From Acorus gramineus (taxonomy: Eukaryota > Streptophyta > Magnoliopsida > Acorales > Acoraceae), in assembly GCA_030737835.1 (NCBI GenBank), contig CM060853.1, positions 434,001 through 498,000 of the forward strand: a DNA stretch of 64,000 bases, given 5' to 3'. The notes beneath the pieces were generated by a model, which was not told the DNA's origin, made no database searches, and worked only from the letters and a program-made list of their open reading frames with translations. Both the position numbers and the translations under genes were made by a program. How positions within the stretch are numbered: the first letter of the stretch is position 1; each line of letters opens with the position of its first letter. This document shows positions 57,414-64,000 of the stretch, piece after piece.

Positions 57414-59103
57414 TGTTATATATGTGTCACTTTTAGCCTGCTGGTAACCGTTGGGGCGTTCTGGCAGTTTTTCATTTTTTTTGGTTTTTCGTTCGGAACC
57501 GCTAATTTTTTTCGATTTTCGATCGGACTTGCACCCTTAGGATATGTGTATGAGCCATGCATCATGTCCCCCTGTTTTCATGCTAGGAAGCCTTGACCTA
57601 TGCATGTGTCCTACTAGTTTATTTATTAAATTAAATGCTAGTATTTGTTAAATTGCATGCTTTAGATAATATTATAGGGAGGGGCCTTGCGAGGACAGCG
57701 GTGAGACCCGGGTTAGGGTACTCCGTGTTCCTTGTTTGGTTGTCGGGATGTCCTGTATCAGGACCTCATGCTGCCCTCCCAAGATCCTTGTCCCAATAAT
57801 ATTATATCTCGAGTTGGTGATTAATGATTTACTCATTGTATGATTATTAGCATAATTAGTGAATATTATAGGGGAGGGGCCTCGCGAGGACAGCGGTGAG
57901 ACCCGGGCTAGGGTACTCCGTGTTCCTTGTTTGGTTGTCGGGGTGTCCTATATCGGGAACTCACGCTGCCCTCCCAAGTTTCTTTCCCCCAATGATATTC
58001 CAACCTTGCTATTATTGTACATGTTTCCCCGCATCTTGGTTATGCGCCCTGGAGGAATTCTGAAGAATTCATGGCATTAGAATTGTAGAGATGCGTTGTC
58101 GGCGGATCCAAGTGGATCATATGCGTATGGATAGGCTGTTCTGTCCCCTTCGTTGGATCCGGTAGAGGCTGCCCCAGCGTTAGAAAGGCCGTCCCTTCCA
58201 AGGGTTCCCATCAGTAGGCGCCTCCCGATATTTGTGACGGACTGTGCTGAAGTTGTGGGTGAGGGCTCCCATCAGTAGGCGCCTCCCGATATTTGTGACG
58301 GACTGTGCTGAAGTTGTGGGTGAAAGCCAAGCGGCCTACGGAGTGGAGGAGAGACTATCGGTGGACCAAGGGTGACCAACAGCCTAGTCAGTCCCAAAAT
58401 CCTATGTCACCCATTGAAGGGTGAGGGTGAGGGTGTAGTGGGTTGGCGATGAACAACCCACTGGAGTTGTGATTGGATGATTATCAGTCCCAAAATCCTA
58501 TGTCACCCATTGAAGGGTGAGGGTGAGGGTGTAGTGGGTTGGCGATTGAGCGACCCACTGGTTTGAGTATTTGTTACCATTTTGTGGTTGTTAATAAGAG
58601 ATTGTGGATTATTAAGATCTAAATTGTGGTCAATTTTTTCTGTGATGCATGGGTTGTGCTGTTCACTAAGCGTGTGGCTCACCCCTCGCATATGTTTTTC
58701 CCCAATTGCCACTGAGCCGGAGTCGGAGCAGCGGGAGGAGCTTTCCGAGGGATTCCTTCAGTAACGGAGCAGCGCCACGTTCCGCGAGTGCCAGAGCTAT
58801 CAGCATCCGTTCTTGGCAGTATGTATTTTATTTCCGTGCTTGGCACGCGTTTGTATATATTCAGTTGTATTTGTGTATATTGGCTCTCACAGGACAGATG
58901 ATTGAGTATCGAGTCTGTAGTATGCTTATTTACAGATTCAGTCTTTTGCTTCCGCATTTTGTGTGTATATCATGTCAGCCCCTTTTGTTGTCTGTGTGTC
59001 ATTCTGGTTGTTTGTGTATGATATATTATTGACCTCCTGTGTGGATTCTGATATTTTATATACACTTGCCGCGTCCCGGGGACGGCTGCCCTGGGCCGTG
59101 ACA
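57414..59103 (+). repeat. 5' LTR of element E, with deletion and tandem duplications
   Basis: Only 1,690 bp, because about 1.8 kb corresponding to roughly 62070-63885 of the 3' LTR is gone; the join at about 57525 falls at a shared GGACT. The lost part includes the W-boxes, TATA box, GC-rich block and stem-loop. Three duplications lie in the rest: the box at 57674-57790 recurs at 57872-57990, a unit of about 62 bp is tandem at 58201-58330, and the box with the G-rich tract recurs (58383-58445 and 58487-58545). Confidence 0.85.
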
Positions 59104-59106
59104 AAA

Positions 59107-59118
59107 GTTGCTAAGCCT
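59107..59118 (+). other. Damaged primer binding site of element E
   Basis: Where C has GTTGGTATCAGAGCCTGG, E has GTTGCTAAGCCTGG, so the primer site is partly deleted. Reverse transcription could not prime normally from it. Confidence 0.75.
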
Positions 59119-59218
59119 GGTCCTGTCAGATCCAATGGTCTTCCTTTCGTAGAGATGAGTCCTAGGATTTCTATACGAGTATTCTGATCCTAGTGTCTGG
59201 TTTTCTTAGGGTGCTGAT

Positions 59219-60597
59219 ATGCCTCCTCGCAGAGGACGGCGCAGACGAGGTCCCTCTCGGTCTTTGGAGGTTTCCGGACCTACCAGAGACGAGGATGCTA
59301 CCGGAGAGCCCTTGACGCAGGAGCCTCCTGCTTGGGAGCGTGCTTTCGCTCGGTTGGCTGATTTGGTGGAGGCCCAGACCAGAGCATTGGCAGAGCAGGC
59401 TAGAGAGATTCAGGAGCTGAGGGCGGCTCGCGAGGCAGTTCCGCAGGTCCCCTTGGTGGCAGATCCGCCTGTGGTACCCGATGTACCCCCAGTCCCCGTG
59501 GCGATTCCGGCAGTAGGAGTTGAGGATCCCCTGGAGAGGGAGGAGGAGCTAGAGGCGGCGGCGCGAGTGCAGTAGAGCGGCCTCAACGCCTTTCTGAAGC
59601 TCCACCCTCCCGAGTTCCATGGTCAGTCGGCAGATCCTCTTGCGCCAGAGCGTTGGTTGAGGGAGGTGGACACGATCTTCGCGGCCATGCTTTGCACTGA
59701 TCGCCAGCGAGTCCCCCTGGCCACCTTTATGCTGAAGGGTAACGCCGCCGACTGGTGGGCTACCCGAGTGGTGGACATCCTAGAGGGAGTGGAGCAGCTT
59801 TCTTGGGCAGGATTCCGGAGGTATTTCTTGGAGGAGTACTTCCCGTTCTTGACGCGCCAGATCGTGATGCGGGAGTTCGAGCAGTTGACGCAGGGCTCCA
59901 TGTCGGTTGCTGACTACTCTACGCGCTTCACGAGGCTTTCCAGGTTCGCTCCAGCCTTGGTGATAGATGAGGAGACGCGGTGCCGTCGTTTCGAGCTGGG
60001 TCTCAGCAGCGCTATCCGGGTGCACGTCACCTCCCAGGCATTCTCGAGGTTCTCGGACATGGTGTCTCGGGCGAAGACAGTCGAGCGAGACCTCGGGATC
60101 ATCGTAGGGGTTCCGACCCCTTCTGCAGATCAGGGTCCTTCCGGGAGTCGGGACCAGGGGCAGCGCAAGAAGAAGAGGCCCCGCTTCGATCAGTCAGCGG
60201 CTGCCTCTCCTCCAGCAGATGCGGTGCCAGTGTGGGATCCAACACCCATTGCAGCAGTGCCCATCCAGTCCAGGCAGCCGGAGAAGCGGCGCTGCTTCCA
60301 TTGTCAGCGCATCGGGCATATCAGATACAATTGCCCTGATGCTGGCCGACCTCGAGTGCTACCTCAGCAGCCGCAGTTCTTGCAGCAGCAGCTTCCGCGC
60401 CAGCAGCAGCAGCCTCAGCGTCAGCAGCAGCCACAGGGAGGTCGAGTTGACCAGAGGAGGCAGCCAGAGCAGCCGGCGAGGCGTGCTCCTGCTCCTCAGC
60501 CGCGGTTGGTCCAGGGCAGAGTTGCAGCGCTTACGGCCGAGGAGGCGCAGTCTTCAGGTATCATGGTTCGAGGTATTATCTTGTGTTCCCAGCTCTC
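59219..60597 (+). pseudogene. Gag of element E, one premature stop
   Basis: Starts MPPRRGRRRRGPSRSLEVSG. A single TAG at 59573-59575 (CAG in relatives) interrupts an otherwise continuous frame through the gag domain (PPEFHGQSADPLAPERWL, MLKGNAADWWATR) and an intact zinc knuckle, CFHCQRIGHIRYNC, near 60290-60335. The frame runs through the glutamine-rich linker to the first residues of protease (MVRGIILCSQL) and then breaks at about 60598, before the active site. It is the least damaged gag in the window. Confidence 0.9.
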
Positions 60598-61330
60598 TAG
60601 TAATAGGATATATGTGTGGGTGTGTGTTTGGTTGCTGTTATGCAAGTGTGTGTGGTATTTTGGTGAGTGAGTGTCAAGAGCGGTTGTTCGGGTTGAGGAA
60701 GCCGGGTTGTAGCCGTCCTGGCAGAGAGTTCCCATCAGTAGGTACCACCGATGCAGTCGGAGGGGTACTGAATCTGGGAGTATACCAGGTAGGGGCTACC
60801 CGGGGAGCGATTATTAAATGGTGCCGCGAGTGTGGAATCGCTCTCCCCTTCGTTGGATCCGTGTAGTACAGCCCCGGCGTTAGACAGGCTCCCGGTCAGA
60901 GGACCAGGCGAGCTACGGAGCGGGGAGAGGCTACCGGTGGACCAGGGGTGAGGAGCAGTCTAAGTCTCTCCCAAAGTCCCAAAATGTCTCCTTTCGGGAG
61001 TGAGGGTGTGGATGAGGCGAAGACGGGTCGCTCGTGACCAAATTGTTGATTCGACCATTCCCGATGATGTTGGGTTCGGTCTTGTAGTGGATGTTGAAGG
61101 ACATCGTTGGGTGATCATCTAGAGGTAGATGATCCGGAGGGGTTAGTAGTGTTCTTTAAAATGATGTCTTCTTCTAGTGTTCCTTTCTAGATTAAGGGGC
61201 CTTGTGAGGTCAGCGTTGAAACCCGGGCTAGGGTACTTCGTGTTCCTTGTTTGGTTGTCGGGGTATCCTATATCGGGATTTCATGGTGCCCTCCCGAGGT
61301 TTCTTTTCCCAGGCAAGGGATACCATGGAA
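60598..61330 (+). other. LTR-derived filler inside element E
   Basis: This replaces protease and most of reverse transcriptase. The piece 60715-61015 resembles the downstream part of the D and B LTRs (CCCATCAGTAGGTACCACCG, GGGAGTATACCAGGTA, a box ending GGGAGTGAGGGTG). The piece 61190-61310 matches the repeated box of E's own LTR (GAAACCCGGGCTAGGGTACT and the following TTGTTTGGTTGTCGGGG). Both are in plus orientation. A GT-rich stretch at 60610-60670 has no match that I can see. Confidence 0.6.
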
Positions 61331-61344
61331 GCATCAGATGGATG

Positions 61345-61689
61345 GAAGATCAAGTGCGAGTTTTGGTTAGAGGTTAAGGCCTTTTGGGCTGAGTGATTTC
61401 TGGTGAAGGCATATCTGTGGACCCGGGCAAGACGCTCGTCGCGTCATATTGGCGTCGACCGTCGAACCCTGCTAGGATTCGGAGCTTCCCAAGTTTGGCG
61501 AGTTACTGCAGGAAGCTTGACGAGGGTCTCTCGAAGATAGCTGTTCCTCTTAACCGCCTTACTCGGAAGGATGTCCGGTTCGAGTGGTCCCCGTCTTGCG
61601 AGGAGAGCTTCCTGGAGTTTTATCGGAGGCTCACCTCAGCGCCAATTCTTACCTCTCCATCTTGGAGTGGTGGGTTCGCAGTTGGGTAA
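61345..61689 (+). pseudogene. Reverse transcriptase to RNase H scrap of element E
   Basis: Encodes [20 protein letters not shown], then [20 protein letters not shown] and CEESFLEFYRRLTSAPIL, matching 39148-39440 of element C, the reverse transcriptase connection region. It stops at SWSGGFAV, before the RNase H catalytic residues. A stop just upstream (GGTTAAGGCC) breaks the frame. Confidence 0.85.
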
Positions 61690-61920
61690 AGGTGTGTCCA
61701 CGATCCTGCTCACGTCATCCCGTTCGAGCTGCTCGTCTCTGAGCCGGACAGTCATTCGTGGAGCAGTCGATTGTGATCATGGACCACCGCGTGAGGAGGC
61801 TCTGCACCAGAACCGTCTAGTTGGTCGAGGTGCAATGGCAGCACCGTTCCGGTGTCGAGGACACTTGGGAGCTCAAGGATGCCAGGTGTGACGCGTATCC
61901 GCATCTTTTCCCCTCCTAGA
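61690..61920 (+). pseudogene. Integrase end and chromodomain scrap of element E
   Basis: The sequence after 61690 matches 41096-41330 of C ([10 protein letters not shown] region, then MDHRVRRLCTRT, VEVQWQHRSGVEDTWELKD), read through frame changes and a TAG near 61820. It joins directly to the reverse transcriptase scrap, so about 1.65 kb of pol is deleted at 61690. Confidence 0.78.
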
Positions 61921-61949
61921 TGTTTTTGCATATTTTGAGGACAAAATTT

Positions 61950-61965
61950 CCTAAGGGGGGAAGAA
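61950..61965 (+). other. Polypurine tract of element E
   Basis: CTAAGGGGGGAAGAA precedes the 3' LTR directly, as in element C. Confidence 0.88.
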
Positions 61966-64000
61966 TGTTATATATGTGTCACTTTTAGCCTGCTGGTAAC
62001 CGTTGGAGCGTTCTGGCAGTTTTTCATTTTTTTTTTGGTTTTCGATCGGAACCGCTAATTTTTTGGACTGTTAGCTATCGTACTAAGTTAGAGGACTCCG
62101 ATTGGAAATCTAACTGCATATTTGGTGTTCTGGTACCATTTTAAGCCTCTCACGAAAATTTCGTCGAATTCCGGTAACGTTTCTGAAATTTCACAGTTTC
62201 GGGGCGTATCCGGGTATTTTAAGTGACTTGCTATATAAGTGAGATCTAATTTTAGCTTGGCACTATTCATCATCTTCTTCCCTTAGCTTTCTCTCTCTCC
62301 TTCTCCATTTTTCAAGCTTTTGAGCCCCTTAGAGCCCTCAAAGCTTAAAACCTAAAGCATAGGAAGTGTAGATCGGGTCCCGATCTACACCCCGGTGCTT
62401 TGAAATCCCGATTCCAGCGAGTTTTGCCTCTTCTCCCCCCCCCTCTTTCTTCCCTGATTTGGGCCATTTCAGAGGCCAAGAGAGATCCGGGCGTTGGAAG
62501 CCTTTTGGGAGAGGTTCCGGTGCGCGGAGAGCAACCGGACTTCCCTTCCTCCCCTTGGTAAGCCTCTTTTTCCTCTCTTTTCTTGTATAGATGTATGTTA
62601 GGATGTTGGATTTGAGGTTGGGAGGTGGTCGGCGGCTGTGGGTGGCCGGAGGTGGGTGCTAGGTGGTCTGGGTAGGTAGGGTGGCTGTTCCGGGAGGGCT
62701 GGCAGCAGGCACAGCAGGCTGGGGCACCAGGTGCCGGGCACGCATGTGCGTGCGCGCAGGCGTGCGCTCGGGTGGTGCTGCAGGCGTGCTGGGCGCGCTG
62801 GGTAGGGCTAGCTGCCCCGGGTAGGCTGGGAGCAGGCGCACCAGTTTGTCGGGCGCGCGAGCGCGTGCGCGCGGGCGTGCGCTCGGGGGGTGCAGGGGGA
62901 GGCATGCGGGTAGGCTGGCTGCGGGCTGTGCGAGCAGGGCAGGCCGGCTGAGCAGGCCATGCTCGGGCAGCTGGCAGGGGCCGCTCGGGCATCAGGCGGG
63001 CAGTGCCCAGGCGTGCAGGCGAGGGGTGCTTGGGCCACTCGGTGATGCGCGCAAGCAGGCAGCGCGGGCAGCAGCGCGGGCAGGCTGGCAGGCGTGCTGG
63101 GCGCGTGTTGCGGGGGCGTGCGCGTGGGCCCTGGGTGAGGGTCCCGGGTGCTGGGCGCTGAGCGTCGGGCGCTGGGTCGCGGATACCGGGTGCTGGGCGA
63201 GGGTGCTGAGCGCTGGGCGCGCGGGGCGCTGAGCGCTGGGCTGAGGCGCAGGCGTGCGCGCGGGTAGAGGCTGGTGGTGCGGGCGGAGTGCGCGGGGGAC
63301 GGAGCTGGTGGTGCGCGCGGGGCGTGGCGCTGGGCGCGCGGGGCGCGCGGGGCGTGCGGTGTGCTCGCGTGGTGCGCGCGGGGCGTGCAGGGTGCGCGCG
63401 GGCTGCTGCGGCGGGGCACAGTGGGCGCGCGGCGCACCGGGTGGCTCGGCTGCGGGTCCAGGTGTGCGGGCAGGGGTCCGACAGTGCGCCTGGGTGCGCG
63501 GGCTGAGGCGCGGCGGCGCGTCCGGGGGCGGGTGGCCGTGCGGGTGGTTGCCGTGGGTTCGGGAGTGAGTCGGGGTGCTCGGGCTAATGTGCGTACGGGC
63601 CGTATGTACATTTGCCCGAGTGTTGGGTACTTTTAGATTGTTTTGTGTATTTTACTCACCAAGTTAAATGCCTGTCTTGCAGATCTTGACGGACGGTCGC
63701 GCGACGACCCGGATTCCGGTGAGTGGGACAATCCAACCCAGTAGAGAGGCGTTATACGCATTTGGGCGTATACCGACCTCTCCTGGGGCACCATGGATTT
63801 ATATTAACCGGTTGTAAAGTGTATTTCATGCGAGCATGATTTAAATGTAGAATGCATGTTACCCTAGACTTGTATGTTAGGGACTTGCACCCTTAGGATA
63901 TGTGTATGAGCCATGCATCTTGTCCCCCTGTTTTCATGCTAGGAAGCCTTGACCTATGCATGTGTCCTACTAGTTTATTTATTAAATTAAATGCTAGTAT
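61966..64000 (+). repeat. 3' LTR of element E (truncated by window end)
   Basis: Starts TGTTATATATG. A TATA box TATATAA is at 62232-62238, followed by a pyrimidine-rich leader. The putative intron runs from 62558 (GGTAAGC) to 63682 (CTTGCAG), 1,125 bp, and holds the largest GC-rich block in the window (62640-63560). The stem-loop lies at 63744-63782 with stems GAGAGG and TATACGC. The W-box array seen in other LTRs is largely absent here. Confidence 0.88.

Larger units (their letters stand above)
57414..64000 (+). mobile_element. Internally deleted Tekay-type element E (runs off the window)
   Basis: It has a shortened 5' LTR (57414-59103), gag, a block of LTR-derived filler, a scrap of pol, the chromodomain end, a polypurine tract, and a 3' LTR (61966 onward) that continues beyond 64000. 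Protease, most of reverse transcriptase and RNase H, and almost all of integrase are missing, so it is non-autonomous. It lies head-to-head with LTR B3 of the same subfamily. Confidence 0.85.

Noticed and set aside
63254..63636. Open frames rich in Gly/Ala/Arg near the window end
   Set aside because: They are composition artefacts of the GC-rich block in the 3' LTR of E, as in the other LTR copies.

Overview
The window is nuclear DNA of a flowering plant with a repeat-rich genome. The evidence is nested Tekay/Del-type Ty3-gypsy chromovirus elements with 2.3-3.7 kb LTRs and an initiator-Met tRNA primer site, a PIF/Harbinger element with a Myb/SANT-like partner gene, hAT, Mutator-like and Tourist-like MITEs with clean target-site duplications (TSDs), a plant mobile domain (PMD) gene, and one intact spliced CCT-domain gene. 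The species cannot be told from the sequence.

Layout. 1-4354: two head-to-head copies of a PIF/Harbinger element form a giant imperfect palindrome (about 1-1850 against 1925-3793); the right copy runs to the transposase stop at 4354. 4355-7664: AT-rich DNA without genes. 7674-18576: a long-TIR MITE split by a 10.4 kb composite retroelement in minus orientation (8087-18526, TSD GACTG) that has three LTRs. 18577-25030: intergenic DNA with two hAT MITEs of one family (20216-20649, 24155-24658) and a rearranged gypsy gag/integrase fragment (21335-22697). 25037-27649 (minus): a complete three-exon CCT-domain gene encoding 231 aa, the only intact cellular gene here. 28315-28707 and 28960-29374: two more MITEs.

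31390-52786 is the remnant of a PMD plus coiled-coil gene, shattered by LTR insertions. Solo LTR D1 (31823-45610, minus) is itself split by a nearly full-length chromovirus, C (33878-43941, TSD AAGTA). Solo LTR D2 (48399-51932, TSD CGGGT) sits inside an exon. D3 begins at 52787, is interrupted at 55113 by an opposite LTR (B3), and B3 is interrupted at 57414 by a deleted chromovirus, E, that runs off the window. The order of events is therefore PMD gene, then the D LTRs, then B3 and C, then E.

The retroelements (A, B, C, D, E) share LTR ends (TGTTAT...GGGCGTGACA) and LTR architecture. All carry a dense cluster of TTGAC (W-box) cores in U3 where that part survives, a conserved GT..AG pair flanking a hypervariable GC-rich block, a stem-loop just downstream of that AG whose stem is kept by compensatory changes between subfamilies, and a G-quadruplex-capable GGGTGAGGGTGAGGG tract. 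These shared LTR elements, and the transposon palindrome that could fold as double-stranded RNA, are the most interesting signals. Every pol-bearing element seen is broken by stops, frameshifts or deletions; no autonomous element is intact.
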